This document shows positions 1 through 10,788 of a stretch of 64,000 bases of DNA, piece by piece. A program made the translations under genes and the position numbers. Every line of letters begins with the position of its first letter. Position 1 is the first letter of the stretch. The DNA comes from Pseudomonas sp. CC120222-01a. Lineage in GTDB: Bacteria > Pseudomonadota > Gammaproteobacteria > Pseudomonadales > Pseudomonadaceae. Where the stretch lies: contig NZ_QEQQ01000009.1 of NCBI RefSeq assembly GCF_003097235.1, positions 1 through 64,000 of the forward strand, in the 5' to 3' direction. Below the pieces are notes generated by a model. That model did not search any database. It was given only the letters and a program-made list of their open reading frames with translations, and was not told the DNA's origin.

Positions 1-50
1 TCGTTGGTTCCCCAGAGCAGTGAAGCAACGACCAGCAAAATACCCGACCC

Positions 51-88
51 GAAAATGAAAATGCCAGTCAGCTTAACTGACTGGCATT
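51..88 (-). terminator. Intrinsic terminator of the rpsP-rimM-trmD-rplS operon
   Basis: A perfect 12-bp inverted repeat (60-71 with 77-88, 5-nt loop) lies downstream of rplS. On the minus strand it is followed by a T-rich run (TTTCATTTTC), as expected for a Rho-independent terminator at the end of the ribosomal operon. Confidence 0.8.
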
Positions 89-108
89 AGCCCGAAGGCT
101 GCTTTTTT
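89..108 (+). terminator. Possible terminator of a convergent gene left of the window
   Basis: A short stem AGCC-CGAA-GGCT with a stable CGAA tetraloop is followed by GC and six T on the plus strand. It abuts the rplS terminator and faces the other way, so it would end a plus-strand gene lying before position 1. The stem is only 4 bp. Confidence 0.4.
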
Positions 109-144
109 CTCGCTAGGCGGCCTTGGCCACCGGGCAAACTGCAC

Positions 145-495
145 TCAGGACAGTTTTTCCTTGATGCGAGCGGCTTTGCCGGACAGGTCGCGCAGGTAGT
201 ACAGCTTGGCTTTACGCACGTCACCACGACGTTTCACGGCCAGGCTGTCGATCTGTGGGCTGTAGGTCTGGAAGGTACGCTCAACGCCTACGCCGCTGGA
301 GATCTTGCGCACGGTGAAGGCGCTGTTCAGACCGCGGTTACGCTTGGCGATGACAACGCCTTCGAACGCCTGCAGACGGGAACGATCACCTTCCTTCACT
401 TTAACCTGGACGACGATGGTGTCGCCTGGTGCGAAGGTCGGGATTTCCTTGCTCATCTGCTCGGCTTCGAGCTGCTGGATGATCTTGTTGGTCAT
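145..495 (-). CDS. rplS: 50S ribosomal protein L19
   Basis: L19 sits at the 30S-50S interface of the ribosome. The 116-residue product has the usual family length and the conserved core [16 protein letters not shown] followed by [12 protein letters not shown]. The start [10 protein letters not shown] is preceded by AGGAGC on the minus strand. It is the last gene of rpsP-rimM-trmD-rplS, 42 nt after trmD, the standard order in gammaproteobacteria. Confidence 0.98.
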   Translation of the reverse strand: MTNKIIQQLEAEQMSKEIPTFAPGDTIVVQVKVKEGDRSRLQAFEGVVIAKRNRGLNSAFTVRKISSGVGVERTFQTYSPQIDSLAVKRRGDVRKAKLYYLRDLSGKAARIKEKLS

Positions 496-537
496 GCTGT
501 GCTCCTAAGATGGATACTTGATCCACCATCGATACGT

Positions 538-1290
538 TTAACTATCGTCCCGCTCGCGGAGATATTCCTCGAGCAGCTTCTTCTCTTCTCCAGAAAGCGA
601 GCGACTTTCCAGAAGATCGGCGCGTCGTTCGAAGGTCCTACCAAGGGACTGCTTCATCCTCCAACGCCGGATATGTGCATGGTTGCCACTTAGCAACACG
701 TCGGGAACACGCTGATCCGCATACACCTCAGGTCGGGTGTAGTGCGGGCAATCGAGCAGACCGTCGGTGAAGGAATCTTCTTCCGCCGAGTCCACATGCC
801 CTAAAGCTCCGGGCAGCAGCCGCGTAACCGCATCGATCAGCACCATGGCCGGCAGCTCGCCACCGGAAAGCACATAGTCACCAATCGACCACTCCTCATC
901 GACATGAGCCTCGATAAAGCGCTCGTCGATGCCTTCATAACGACCGGCGATCAGGATCAACGATTCCTGTTCGGCCAGGCCTTTGACCGCCTGCTGAGTC
1001 AGCTTGCGGCCTTGTGGCGAAAGGTAGATCACCTTCGCCGCTGCTCCGGTCGCTTGCCTGGCGCTAACCAGGGCGTCTTCCAGAGGCTTGATTTTCATCA
1101 CCATGCCCGGACCACCGCCAAACGGCCGATCATCTACCGTGTGGTGACGATCTGTGGTGTAGTCCCGCGGGTTCCAGCAAGTCACCTGAAGCAACCCCTG
1201 TTTCACCGCGCGGCTGGTAATGCCGTACTCCGTGATGGCCGAGAACATCTCGGGGAACAGCGTGATGACGTCTACGCGAAGGTTACCCAT
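538..1290 (-). CDS. trmD: tRNA (guanine-N1)-methyltransferase
   Basis: TrmD methylates G37 of tRNAs reading CNN codons, using S-adenosylmethionine, and so prevents +1 frameshifting. The 250-residue protein has the family N-terminus ([11 protein letters not shown]), the [11 protein letters not shown] stretch near residues 55-66, and the knot-region segment [21 protein letters not shown] near residues 135-155. It starts 3 nt after the rimM stop, so the two are probably translationally coupled. Confidence 0.98.
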   Translation of the reverse strand: MGNLRVDVITLFPEMFSAITEYGITSRAVKQGLLQVTCWNPRDYTTDRHHTVDDRPFGGGPGMVMKIKPLEDALVSARQATGAAAKVIYLSPQGRKLTQQAVKGLAEQESLILIAGRYEGIDERFIEAHVDEEWSIGDYVLSGGELPAMVLIDAVTRLLPGALGHVDSAEEDSFTDGLLDCPHYTRPEVYADQRVPDVLLSGNHAHIRRWRMKQSLGRTFERRADLLESRSLSGEEKKLLEEYLRERDDS

Positions 1291-1293
1291 CGT

Positions 1294-1830
1294 TTAGAAG
1301 TCCGCGTCCCATTCAACCCGCATCACGCCTGCTTCCAGGTCGATATCGAGCACGCATTGCGCCGTATAGGGCAACAGACGCTCGCGATCATCCAGGCTGC
1401 CTGCGCAGGGCTTGACCACCATTACATCGTTCGCACCGGTCTCCAACAGGTGATCGACCTTGCCGAACAGTTGTTCGTCCTGGTTGATGACCTTCAGACC
1501 CACCAACTGGTACCAGTAGTACTCGTCGGCAGCCAGGTTGGGCAAAAGGCTCCGCGCAATGCAGATTTCGTGACCACTCAGAAGACGGGCTTCATCACGA
1601 TCATCGAGGCCTTTCAGTTTCACGACCAGGCCCTTTTGGGAGCCACGACCGCTGACCAGCTCGACCTGCTTTACCTTGCCTTCGTGCCGAAGCGTCCAGC
1701 GCGGATAATCCAACAGGTTTTCAATCGGATCGGTAAAGGAATACACCTTCACCTCGCCGCGAACGCCGTGAACCGAAAAAATCTTGCCAACGACGATGAG
1801 GTCGTCAGCCTTTTCTGGCGTCGCGTTCAT
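1294..1830 (-). CDS. rimM: 16S rRNA processing protein RimM
   Basis: RimM assists maturation of the 30S head by binding S19. The 178-residue protein shows an N-terminal beta-barrel (VVGKIFSVHGVRGEVKVYSFTD) and a C-terminal PRC-barrel (EYYWYQLVGLKVINQD, then LLPYTAQCVLDIDLEAGVM). It lies 5 nt after the rpsP stop inside the ribosomal operon. Length and position match the family. Confidence 0.97.
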   Translation of the reverse strand: MNATPEKADDLIVVGKIFSVHGVRGEVKVYSFTDPIENLLDYPRWTLRHEGKVKQVELVSGRGSQKGLVVKLKGLDDRDEARLLSGHEICIARSLLPNLAADEYYWYQLVGLKVINQDEQLFGKVDHLLETGANDVMVVKPCAGSLDDRERLLPYTAQCVLDIDLEAGVMRVEWDADF

Positions 1831-1835
1831 ACTGT

Positions 1836-2087
1836 TTAGGCGGCAGCCTTGGCAGCGTCCTTCAGCAGCTGAGCAACGCGCTCAGACGGCTGTGCGCCCT
1901 GGCTCAGCCAGTAGGAAACGCGCTCTTGGTTGACCGACAGCTTGACTTCGGCGCCCGATGCGATCGGGTTGAAGAAGCCTACGCGCTCAACGAAACGGCC
2001 GTCACGGGCGTTACGCGAGTTGGTCACGGTCAGGTGGTAGAATGGGCGCTTTTTCGAGCCGCCACGGGCAAGACGAATGGTTACCAT
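1836..2087 (-). CDS. rpsP: 30S ribosomal protein S16
   Basis: S16 is an early-assembly 30S protein. I place the start at 2087 ([19 protein letters not shown]), giving 83 residues as in homologues; the frame stays open 18 codons upstream but that stretch is not conserved. AGGA lies about 9 nt upstream of this ATG. It is the first gene of the operon. The 235-nt gap to ffh holds two GC-rich hairpins (2241-2255, 2262-2277), neither with a T-run. Confidence 0.97.
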   Translation of the reverse strand: MVTIRLARGGSKKRPFYHLTVTNSRNARDGRFVERVGFFNPIASGAEVKLSVNQERVSYWLSQGAQPSERVAQLLKDAAKAAA

Positions 2088-2322
2088 GTGAACATTGTTC
2101 CTATAGTCGGTGCTGCAAATCTGAATGCCAAATAGGCACACGGGTGCCCAAAAGGCCGCATATTCTCGGGGAATACACGGACATTTGCAAATGCCTTTTT
2201 CGGCAGAGCCCTGCCCTACCGTCCAGATTTGCCGGTTAAGCCACGGAATCCGTGGCCGTTGCCCCGCCGCAGCGGGGGTTCCGGGCGCCCGCTCATCGAA
2301 AAGCAGGCACCCAAAATAGGGG

Positions 2323-3699
<1,377 letters not shown>

Positions 3700-3785
3700 G
3701 GTGATCCTTTCAGGCCCAGTAAAAGCCGAGGTTTGTCAGGCGCCCGAGGGGGAAATGCACACCCACCAGGCACAGCAAGGCGGCG

Positions 3786-3814
3786 ATTATAACGAAGTGC
3801 GACGGCGGCGCACA
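3786..3814 (-). promoter_or_regulatory. Candidate sigma-70 promoter for ffh
   Basis: On the minus strand a perfect -10 TATAAT (3786-3791) has a poor -35 (TGTGCG, 3809-3814) 17 bp upstream. It would give an 80-90-nt leader for ffh. The call rests mainly on the -10. Confidence 0.4.
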
Positions 3815-3894
3815 CCTCGCTGCCGATCGGTCTGGATGGCCGGTGGCGTTCTATGCCAAACTCCGTCTCTTTCAGGGCTCTGCAACCAGGACTT

Positions 3895-4704
3895 ATGGTT
3901 TCCTCACCCAGCCTCATCCCCAACCTGATCGCCGCCGGCTTATATATAGCTGCGGCCATCTATCAGGGCAGCTACCTGGCCCAGGGCCGCAAGGCCGACA
4001 AACGCCTGCTTGGCCTGCTCGGCGCCCTCGCCGTGGTTGCCCAGGGTGGCGCGCTGTTCTTCCAGCTGATCACCCCGCTGGGGCTGAGCCTGGACTTCTT
4101 CAGCGCCGCCAGCCTGATTGCCGTGGCGGTCATCGCCCTGACGCTGGTGGCCTGCCTGCGCATCCCGGTGGAAAACCTGCTGGTGCTGCTGTTCCCGCTC
4201 GGTGCCGTCACCGCCCTGCTGGCGCAGTTCGCCCCACCCGGCACGGTGCCGCTGATCGACGAAGAACCCGGCATCCTCGCGCACATCCTGCTGTCGATCC
4301 TGGCCTATGGCCTGTTCACCATCGCGGTGTTCCAGTCGCTGCTGTTGCTGCTGCAGGACCGCCAGCTGAAGAACAAGCACCCGTCCGGGTTGATCCGCAA
4401 CTTCCCGCCACTGCAGACCATGGAAAGCCTGCTGTTCGGGTTCCTCTGGGCGGGTTGGTGCCTGCTCTCGCTGTCGCTGATTTCCGGCTGGCTGTTCCTC
4501 GAGAACCTGTTTGCCCAGCATCTTGTGCACAAGACGCTGCTGGCGTGTGTGGCCTGGGTGGTGTTCAGCGTGCTGCTCTGGGGCCGCACCCGCCTGGGCT
4601 GGCGCGGGCACAAGGCGATCCGCTGGACCCTGGCCGGTTTCTGCCTGCTGATGCTGGCCTATTTCGGCAGCAAGCTGGTTCGCGAATTCATCCTGCATAT
4701 CTGA
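3895..4704 (+). CDS. CcsA/YpjD-like cytochrome c assembly-type membrane protein
   Basis: This is a polytopic inner-membrane protein of 269 residues with about eight hydrophobic segments. It shows the CcsA/ResC-type pattern, including LLWAGWCLLSLSLISGW and the late GWRGHKAIRWTLAGFC segment. The family is linked to heme handling in cytochrome c biogenesis, but these YpjD proteins next to ffh have no firm role. I choose the ATG at 3895 (MVSSPSLIPN) because AGGA precedes it; the frame is open from 3853. It lies 9 nt before the CBS-domain gene and is probably co-transcribed with it. Confidence 0.8.
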   Translation: MVSSPSLIPNLIAAGLYIAAAIYQGSYLAQGRKADKRLLGLLGALAVVAQGGALFFQLITPLGLSLDFFSAASLIAVAVIALTLVACLRIPVENLLVLLFPLGAVTALLAQFAPPGTVPLIDEEPGILAHILLSILAYGLFTIAVFQSLLLLLQDRQLKNKHPSGLIRNFPPLQTMESLLFGFLWAGWCLLSLSLISGWLFLENLFAQHLVHKTLLACVAWVVFSVLLWGRTRLGWRGHKAIRWTLAGFCLLMLAYFGSKLVREFILHI

Positions 4705-4713
4705 CGGCCGCCC

Positions 4714-5916
4714 ATGGACACCCTGCCGTACGCACCGCTACTCGGCATTCTGGCACTGGCGTTACTGTGGTCGGCGCTGTTCACTGCCGTGGACGCCGCC
4801 CGCCTGCAGCTCAATGGTTCGCTGCGCAACGGCGATGACGGCCAGCCGCAACTGCCGGCCCAGGCCCTGGTGCTGTGCGCCAGCCTGGGCAAACTGTTGG
4901 TGCTGGGCCTGGCATGCCTGATCGGCCAACGCCAGAACGGCGAACACGGCTTCTGGCTGGCGGGCCTTGCCGCCGTGGCAGCCTTGCTGGTGTTCGCCGA
5001 ATTCCTGCCGCGGCGCCTGGCCCGGCGCAACCCGCAGGCCTTCATCAGCCTTGGCCTGAGCCTGCGCCCGTTTCCCCTCGCCCTGCTGCAGCCTTTGGCC
5101 TGCCTGTTCGACGGCATCGCCAAGCTGATGCTGCGACCGTTCCGCGTACAGCCCACAGCTGTGGCCCTGCATCCGCAGGAAGATGACGACGACGAAGACG
5201 ATGAGCACGAAGTGCCGCGCCACGGCCTGCTGGACGGCCTGCAGTCGCTGGACAAGATCACCGTCAACGACATCCTGGTGCCGCGCAACGAGGTCGACGG
5301 CATCAACCTTGACGACCCCATCGCACACATCATCGAGCAGTTGATCGTCAGCCGGCACACGCGCCTGCCGGTGTACCACAGCGACATCAACCAGGTCGAA
5401 GCGATCCTCAACACCAAGCTCATCAGCCACCTGCTGCCCAAGGCCGAGCTGACCCTGGAGCAGCTGCTGGGCGCCTGCTACGAGCCCTACTTCGTGCCGG
5501 AAAGCACGCCCCTGCAGATGCAGCTGCTGAACTTCCACAAGCAGCAGCGGCGCCTGGGCGTGGTGGTTGACGAATACGGCGAGGTGCTGGGCATCGTCAC
5601 CCTGGAAGACATCCTCGAGGAAATCGTCGGCGAATTCGAGGACGAACAGAGCCTGGACAACCCACACGTGCACCCGCAGCCCGATGGTACCTTCGTCATC
5701 GAAGGCACCGCCTCGCTGCGTGAAATCAACCGTACCCTAGGCTGGCACCTGCCCTGCGACGGTGGCCCGAAAACCCTCAACGGGCTGGTCACCGAAGCCC
5801 TCGAAAGCATCCCGGAAAGTGCCGTTTGCCTGAAGATCGGCCGCTATCGCCTGGAAATCCTCGAAACAGAGGACAATTGCGCCAGCAAGGTACTGGTGTG
5901 GACCGTGACCCGATAG
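4714..5916 (+). CDS. CNNM/CorC-type membrane protein with CBS pair
   Basis: The 400-residue protein has an N-terminal DUF21/CNNM membrane domain (residues 5-140), a very acidic linker near 156-166, and a CBS pair (from VNDILVPRNEVDGI near 182 to DEYGEVLGIVTLEDILEEIVGEFEDE near 310). A CorC/HlyC-type C-terminal domain ends it (DGTFVIEGTASLREINRTLGW). Relatives are implicated in magnesium or cobalt efflux; the actual ion is unknown. A 9-bp stem-loop (5905-5913 with 5923-5931) overlaps the stop codon and has no T-run. Confidence 0.85.
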   Translation: MDTLPYAPLLGILALALLWSALFTAVDAARLQLNGSLRNGDDGQPQLPAQALVLCASLGKLLVLGLACLIGQRQNGEHGFWLAGLAAVAALLVFAEFLPRRLARRNPQAFISLGLSLRPFPLALLQPLACLFDGIAKLMLRPFRVQPTAVALHPQEDDDDEDDEHEVPRHGLLDGLQSLDKITVNDILVPRNEVDGINLDDPIAHIIEQLIVSRHTRLPVYHSDINQVEAILNTKLISHLLPKAELTLEQLLGACYEPYFVPESTPLQMQLLNFHKQQRRLGVVVDEYGEVLGIVTLEDILEEIVGEFEDEQSLDNPHVHPQPDGTFVIEGTASLREINRTLGWHLPCDGGPKTLNGLVTEALESIPESAVCLKIGRYRLEILETEDNCASKVLVWTVTR

Positions 5917-6187
5917 CTATACTCGGGTCACGCTTACCCAGCCCCGCCGTTCCGCCCGCTACCCGCACCCGGCGTCACACGGCCAGTCCGCTCCACTGAC
6001 ACGCCCCGCGGTCCTGCTTCAACACCCCGAACAGTGCCCGCTCCCACCCCTACCCGCCTGGGCTGGTGTCAGTCGCGCGAACACAACAACAATACGCTCC
6101 GGCGTCCGCCAGGCCGTGCCTGCCTTCAATGGCTGCACTGGCCACGGACAATGCATGGAACGGACCAGACTGTTAGGGACCTACTTA

Positions 6188-7486
6188 ATGACAACCAGCA
6201 CCTATGCCGAGGCGCCTGCCGCGCCGGTCAACTCGCCTGCGCGGGTCGCCACTGCCAGCTTCATCGGCACCGCCATCGAGTTCTACGACTTCTACGTTTA
6301 CGCCACCGCCGCCGCGCTGGTGATCGGCCCGGTGTTCTTCCCGTCCGGGTCGGGCACCGCGCAGATGCTTGCGGCCTTCATCACCTTCGGCATCGCTTTC
6401 CTGGCCCGCCCGCTGGGCTCGGCCCTGTTCGGCCACTTCGGCGACCGCATCGGGCGCAAGTCGACCCTGGTCGCCTCGCTGCTGCTGATGGGCGTATCGA
6501 CCACGCTGATCGGCGTGCTGCCGGGCTATGACAGCATCGGCGTGTGGGCACCGATCCTGCTCTGCCTGCTGCGCTTTGGCCAAGGCCTGGGCCTTGGGGG
6601 CGAATGGGGCGGCGCCGCATTGCTGGCCACCGAGAACGCGCCGGAGGGCAAACGCGCCTGGTTCGGCATGTTCCCGCAACTTGGCCCTTCGATCGGCTTC
6701 CTGGCGGCCAACGGCCTGTTCCTGACCCTGGCCATGCTGCTCAGCGACGAGCAGTTCCGTGACTGGGGCTGGCGCATTCCGTTCCTGCTCAGTGCCGCGC
6801 TGGTGATGGTGGGGTTGTATGTGCGCCTGAAGCTGGAAGAAAGCCCGGTGTTCGCCAAGGCAGTCGCCCGCCACGAACGGGTGAAAATGCCGGTGGTCGA
6901 CCTGTTCGGCAAATACTGGATGCCAACCCTGCTGGGCGCAGCCGCCATGGTGGTGTGCTATGCGCTGTTCTATATCTCGACGGTGTTTTCGCTCAGCTAT
7001 GGCGTGACCACGTTGGGCTACAGCCGCGAAACCTTCCTCGGCCTGCTGTGCTTCGCCGTGGTGTTCATGGCCTTGGCCACACCGCTGTCGGCCTGGCTGA
7101 GTGACCGTTACGGGCGCAAGCCGGTGCTGATTGTCGGCGGCCTGCTGGCGGTGGCTTCGGGCTTCACCATGGAACCGCTGCTGACTTCGGGCTCGACCAC
7201 GGGCGTGGCGCTGTTCCTGGCCATCGAGCTGTTCCTGATGGGCGTGACCTTTGCACCGATGGGGGCGCTGCTGCCTGAGCTGTTCCCGACTCACGTGCGT
7301 TATACCGGCGCTTCGGCGGCGTACAACCTGGGCGGCATCGTCGGCGCATCGGCAGCGCCGTTCTTTGCCCAGAAGCTGGTCAGCATGGGTGGGTTGAGCT
7401 GGGTGGGGGGCTATGTGTCGGCGGCGGCCGTGATCAGCCTGATTGCCGTGCTGTGCCTGAAAGAAACCCGTAATACCGAGCTGTAA
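6188..7486 (+). CDS. MFS transporter, metabolite:H+ symporter (MHS) family
   Basis: This is a 12-TM inner-membrane symporter of 432 residues. It has the MHS signatures FIGTAIEFYDFYVYATAAA near residue 22, GDRIGRKS in loop 2-3, GLGLGGEWGGAALL near 135 and SDRYGRKPVL in loop 8-9. Relatives carry organic acids or osmolytes such as shikimate, ketoglutarate or proline/betaine; the substrate cannot be told from sequence. I choose the start MTTSTYAEAP at 6188, preceded by TAGGGA; the frame is open from 6116. The 270 nt before it contain no recognisable gene. Confidence 0.88.
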   Translation: MTTSTYAEAPAAPVNSPARVATASFIGTAIEFYDFYVYATAAALVIGPVFFPSGSGTAQMLAAFITFGIAFLARPLGSALFGHFGDRIGRKSTLVASLLLMGVSTTLIGVLPGYDSIGVWAPILLCLLRFGQGLGLGGEWGGAALLATENAPEGKRAWFGMFPQLGPSIGFLAANGLFLTLAMLLSDEQFRDWGWRIPFLLSAALVMVGLYVRLKLEESPVFAKAVARHERVKMPVVDLFGKYWMPTLLGAAAMVVCYALFYISTVFSLSYGVTTLGYSRETFLGLLCFAVVFMALATPLSAWLSDRYGRKPVLIVGGLLAVASGFTMEPLLTSGSTTGVALFLAIELFLMGVTFAPMGALLPELFPTHVRYTGASAAYNLGGIVGASAAPFFAQKLVSMGGLSWVGGYVSAAAVISLIAVLCLKETRNTEL

Positions 7487-7493
7487 GAAAGCT

Positions 7494-7512
7494 GGGGCTG
7501 CTTTGCAGCCCC
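7494..7512. terminator. Shared hairpin between convergent MFS gene and purT
   Basis: A perfect stem GGGGCTGC-TTT-GCAGCCCC lies 7 nt after the MFS stop and 13 nt from the purT stop. No long T-run flanks either side, so it is a plausible but weak bidirectional terminator. Confidence 0.5.
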
Positions 7513-7525
7513 GTACGGTCTCGGA

Positions 7526-8707
7526 TCAGAACTCGACCTTGACCGCCTGCGAAGCACGGGTCGCCTTCGCCCGCGCCGCTTCCACCGACTCATCACGCGC
7601 CAGGCAAACGCCCATGCGGCGAGTACCGTTGATTTCCGGCTTGCCGAACAGGCGAATGGCGGTGTCCGGCTCGCTCAGGGCAGCGCCCAGATTGGCAAAG
7701 CTGGTCTGCTGCGATTGGCCTTCCGGCAGGATCACCGCCGAAGCCGAAGGCCCGAACTGGCGCACCACCGGGATCGGCAGGCCGAGAATGGCGCGGGCGT
7801 GCAGGGCGAACTGCGACAGGTCCTGGGAAATCAGGGTCACCAGGCCGGTGTCATGCGGGCGCGGCGACACTTCGCTGAACCACACCTGGTCGCCCTTGAC
7901 GAACAGCTCCACACCGAACAGACCACGCCCCCCCAGTGCATCGGTGACCGCCTTGGCCACGCGCTGCGACTCGGCCAGGGCTTTCGCGCTCATGGCCTGT
8001 GGCTGCCAGGATTCCTGGTAGTCGCCCTTCTCCTGACGGTGGCCGACCGGCTCGAGGAAGGTGGTGCCGCCCACATGGCGCACGGTCAGCAGGGTGATTT
8101 CGTATTCGAAATCGATGAAGCCCTCGATGATCACCCGGCCCTTGCCGGCACGGCCGCCTTCCTGGGCGTAGTCCCACGACTTCTGCAGGTCGGCATCGCT
8201 GCGCAGCAGGCTCTGGCCCTTGCCCGAGGAGCTCATCACCGGCTTGACCACACACGGGTAGCCGACATCGGCCACGGCCTTGGCGTAGTCCTCGAAGGTG
8301 TCGGCGAAGTGGTACGGCGAGGTCGGCAGGTCCAGCTCTTCGGCGGCCAGGCGGCGGATGCCTTCGCGGTTCATGGTCAGCTGGGTGGCGCGGGCGGTCG
8401 GCACCACGTTAAAGCCCTCGTTCTCCAGCTCGACCAGCGTGGCGGTGGCGATGGCTTCGATTTCCGGAACGATGTAATGCGGCTTTTCCGCTTCGATGAT
8501 CGCCCGCAGGGCAACGCCATCGAGCATGTTGACCACGTGGCTGCGGTGCGCCACCTGCATCGCCGGGGCATTGGCGTAGCGGTCGACGGCGATCACTTCG
8601 ACGCCCAGGCGCTGCAGCTCGATCACCACTTCCTTGCCCAGCTCGCCACAGCCGCAGAGCAGTACACGGGTCGCGGTTGGCGACAATGGGGTTCCGATAC
8701 GGGTCAT
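7526..8707 (-). CDS. purT: Formate-dependent GAR transformylase
   Basis: PurT makes formyl-glycinamide ribonucleotide from GAR, formate and ATP, the folate-independent route for step three of purine synthesis. The 393-residue ATP-grasp protein shows the N-terminal nucleotide fold ([21 protein letters not shown]), the loop MSSSGKGQS near residue 160, and the metal/ATP region [24 protein letters not shown] near 265-288. A TAGAAT -10 sits upstream at 8773-8778 on the minus strand. Confidence 0.97.
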   Translation of the reverse strand: MTRIGTPLSPTATRVLLCGCGELGKEVVIELQRLGVEVIAVDRYANAPAMQVAHRSHVVNMLDGVALRAIIEAEKPHYIVPEIEAIATATLVELENEGFNVVPTARATQLTMNREGIRRLAAEELDLPTSPYHFADTFEDYAKAVADVGYPCVVKPVMSSSGKGQSLLRSDADLQKSWDYAQEGGRAGKGRVIIEGFIDFEYEITLLTVRHVGGTTFLEPVGHRQEKGDYQESWQPQAMSAKALAESQRVAKAVTDALGGRGLFGVELFVKGDQVWFSEVSPRPHDTGLVTLISQDLSQFALHARAILGLPIPVVRQFGPSASAVILPEGQSQQTSFANLGAALSEPDTAIRLFGKPEINGTRRMGVCLARDESVEAARAKATRASQAVKVEF

Positions 8708-8783
8708 TTCAGGTCCTCGAAGGCGTCCGGGGCCGCACCAGGCTTGGCGCGGCCCGCTGAAAAAGGACCGGTATTCTACACCA

Positions 8784-9251
8784 TCAACCGGCTACAGCGG
8801 CCCGCCGCGCACGAATTGCCATGGCCAGCCAGACGGCCGTGACACCGGCGAATTTCGAGGCCATGGCGGTGCCGATCACCGCCGGCGTGAGTGCGCCGAT
8901 CATGCCGAAGAAGATGAAAGTGTCCACCGGAATACTCAGCGCCGAGCTCAGCCACAGGCGGTCACGCAGCGGCCGGCGGGTGATGCTGAACACCAGCCAG
9001 TCGATCAGCTCGGAGACGAAGAATGCGGTGGCGCTGGCCAGGGCGATGGCCGGCTCCGAGGTGGCGTACGACAGCACCAGGGCCAGCAGCATGGCGATCA
9101 GGGCGCCGTGGCCATAGCGGGTTTGCACCATGTCGCGCAGGATGAACACCAGGCCGCCCCAGCAGGACCAGATGATGTCCAGGTGCGGGGCGCTGGAGAA
9201 GGCGTAGTTGATCAGCACTACGCTACTGATATAGGCAATGAGATAGAACAT
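8784..9251 (-). CDS. VUT-family membrane protein (YhhQ/queuosine-precursor transporter-like)
   Basis: A small polytopic membrane protein of about 155 residues. It resembles the VUT/YhhQ family, members of which import queuosine precursors (preQ0/preQ1); the specificity here is an inference. Family-like stretches are [22 protein letters not shown] and [13 protein letters not shown] choose [11 protein letters not shown] at 9251; a GTG at 9278 would add nine residues, and neither has a clear ribosome site. It follows the DUF1289 gene closely, as last member of the nudL operon. No preQ1 riboswitch-like fold was seen upstream. Confidence 0.7.
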   Translation of the reverse strand: MFYLIAYISSVVLINYAFSSAPHLDIIWSCWGGLVFILRDMVQTRYGHGALIAMLLALVLSYATSEPAIALASATAFFVSELIDWLVFSITRRPLRDRLWLSSALSIPVDTFIFFGMIGALTPAVIGTAMASKFAGVTAVWLAMAIRARRAAVAG

Positions 9252-9297
9252 GGCGAGTGATCTGTGGGCAAGCCGCACAGATTACTTGATTTTGCGG

Positions 9298-9501
9298 TCA
9301 GTGCCCAATAATCAGCCCGGCCGCCACCGCCCGTTCATGGCAAAGCTTGAGCACCGCCCGGCGCTCGGTATTGTCCATCCGCCCCCAACGGCCGATCTCG
9401 GCCACGGTGCGCTGGCAGCCGGTGCAGATGTCCTGCTCGTCCAGTGCGCAGATGCTCACGCATGGCGACGCCACCGGCCGCTCTACAGCAACTTCACTCA
9501 T
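9298..9501 (-). CDS. DUF1289 small cysteine-rich protein
   Basis: A 67-residue protein with the DUF1289 pattern [21 protein letters not shown], whose four cysteines probably bind a metal, followed by [16 protein letters not shown]. The function is unknown. I choose the start MSEVAVERP at 9501, which overlaps the end of the carbonic-anhydrase-like gene by 8 nt and implies coupled translation; the frame is open to 9546. Confidence 0.85.
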   Translation of the reverse strand: MSEVAVERPVASPCVSICALDEQDICTGCQRTVAEIGRWGRMDNTERRAVLKLCHERAVAAGLIIGH

Positions 9502-10018
9502 CGTCGACCACCAGCTCCCGCGCATAACGCTCGGCATTGTGCACATAGTGCGCGGCGCTGGCTTCGAGCATGCGCATCTGCTGTTCGGTCAGCTCGCGCA
9601 CCACCTTGCCCGGCGAGCCCATCACCAGCGAGCCATCAGGAATTTCCTTGCCCTCCGGGATCAGTGCATTCGCGCCGATGATGCAATGCTTGCCGATACG
9701 CGCGCCGTTGAGGATGACGGCGTTGATGCCAATCAGGCTGTAGTCGCCAACCGAGCAGCCATGCAGCATGGCGTTGTGGCCGATGGTCACGCCCTTGCCC
9801 AGGGTCAGCGGCGAGCCCATGTCGGTGTGCATCACGGTACCGTCCTGGACGTTGCTGTCCTCGCCGATGTCGATCAGTTCGTTGTCACCCCGCAGCACCG
9901 CACCGAACCACACGCTGGCACGGGCCTGCAGGCGCACTTTGCCGATCAGGGTGGCGTTGGGTGCGGCCCAGCTGGTGGGATGGCATTCGACCCGATGGTC
10001 GCCCAGGCGGTATTTCAT
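9494..10018 (-). CDS. Gamma-class carbonic anhydrase-like hexapeptide protein
   Basis: The 174-residue protein is a left-handed beta-helix of the gamma-carbonic anhydrase/YrdA type. Metal-ligand candidates sit in VMHTDMG near residue 80 and [10 protein letters not shown] near residues 95-104, and hexapeptide repeats ([25 protein letters not shown]) follow. Many such proteins show weak or no anhydrase activity, so the catalytic role is uncertain. AGGAG precedes the start. It follows nudL by 44 nt. Confidence 0.9.
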   Translation of the reverse strand: MKYRLGDHRVECHPTSWAAPNATLIGKVRLQARASVWFGAVLRGDNELIDIGEDSNVQDGTVMHTDMGSPLTLGKGVTIGHNAMLHGCSVGDYSLIGINAVILNGARIGKHCIIGANALIPEGKEIPDGSLVMGSPGKVVRELTEQQMRMLEASAAHYVHNAERYARELVVDDE

Positions 10019-10062
10019 GTTCGCTCCTCAGGGGTTCACGCAGACGGCGGGGTGTGCCCCGC

Positions 10063-10662
10063 TCAGATTTCGATGTAGCGCTCAGGGGGTTGATGCAGGC
10101 TGATACCGGCGTCATACAGCAGGTTGACCAACTCGACGATCATGATCGCCGACAGCCCCCAGATCTTGTACTCGCCATAGCGGTAGCTGGGCACGTACCA
10201 GCTGCGGCCCTGGTAATCGATACGGTGGGTGTGGTCACGCGGGTCCTGGCGGAAGAATTCCAGCGGCACGCTGAAGACTGCCGCGATTTCGGCATCATTG
10301 GCGCGGTATTCGACGAAATCCGGGATCAAACCGACGAACGGGGTCACTTTCAGGCCGTGCAGGGAGATCAGCGGGCTGAGTGGGCCGACCACCTCCACCA
10401 GGCCGGGCGGCAGGCCGATTTCTTCCTCGGCTTCACGTAGCGCGGTAAATACCAGGTCCGGGTCTTCCGGATCGCGACGGCCGCCGGGAAAGGCGACTTC
10501 GCCGCCGTGGGTCGACAGCCCCTTGGCACGCAGGGTCAAGACAAGCTCGGGCGCTTCGCTGCGGGTAATGGGCAAAAGTACCGCCGCCTCGGGGAACCGT
10601 CGGTCGGTTTCCAGTGAAGCGGGTTGGTGGTTGCTCATTCGGCGAAGTAGCTCGTCCAGCAT
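10063..10662 (-). CDS. Nudix hydrolase, CoA pyrophosphatase (NudL/YeaB) type
   Basis: The 199-residue protein carries the Nudix box from GEVAFPGGRRDPEDPD to REAEEEIGL near residues 70-100, in the CoA-diphosphatase context (LTLRAKGLSTHGGEVAFPGG). The likely reaction is CoA to 4'-phosphopantetheine plus 3',5'-ADP. I choose MLDELLRRMS at 10662, preceded by GAGAG. It heads the minus-strand operon with the carbonic-anhydrase-like, DUF1289 and VUT genes. A GC-rich hairpin (10047-10062) lies right after its stop. Confidence 0.87.
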   Translation of the reverse strand: MLDELLRRMSNHQPASLETDRRFPEAAVLLPITRSEAPELVLTLRAKGLSTHGGEVAFPGGRRDPEDPDLVFTALREAEEEIGLPPGLVEVVGPLSPLISLHGLKVTPFVGLIPDFVEYRANDAEIAAVFSVPLEFFRQDPRDHTHRIDYQGRSWYVPSYRYGEYKIWGLSAIMIVELVNLLYDAGISLHQPPERYIEI

Positions 10663-10788
10663 TGCGCACTCTCGTTTCCAAGGCCTGCCTTGCATGATGC
10701 ACCAAAGCCGCGAAGCACCCAAGCCCCGTGCGCTTGCGGCAACCCCACGTGGCGCGCCAAGATAACCCGGTCACTAAGGAAGAACAGC

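Noticed and set aside
2241..2277. Terminator between ffh and rpsP
   Set aside because: Two GC-rich stems (CCACGG-AAT-CCGTGG and CCCCGC-CGCA-GCGGGG) lack a T-run on the minus strand, so readthrough is likely; noted under rpsP only.
9252..9297. preQ1 riboswitch before the VUT-family gene
   Set aside because: The gap to the upstream DUF1289 gene is under 50 nt and shows no C-rich loop or A-rich tail able to form the preQ1-I fold.
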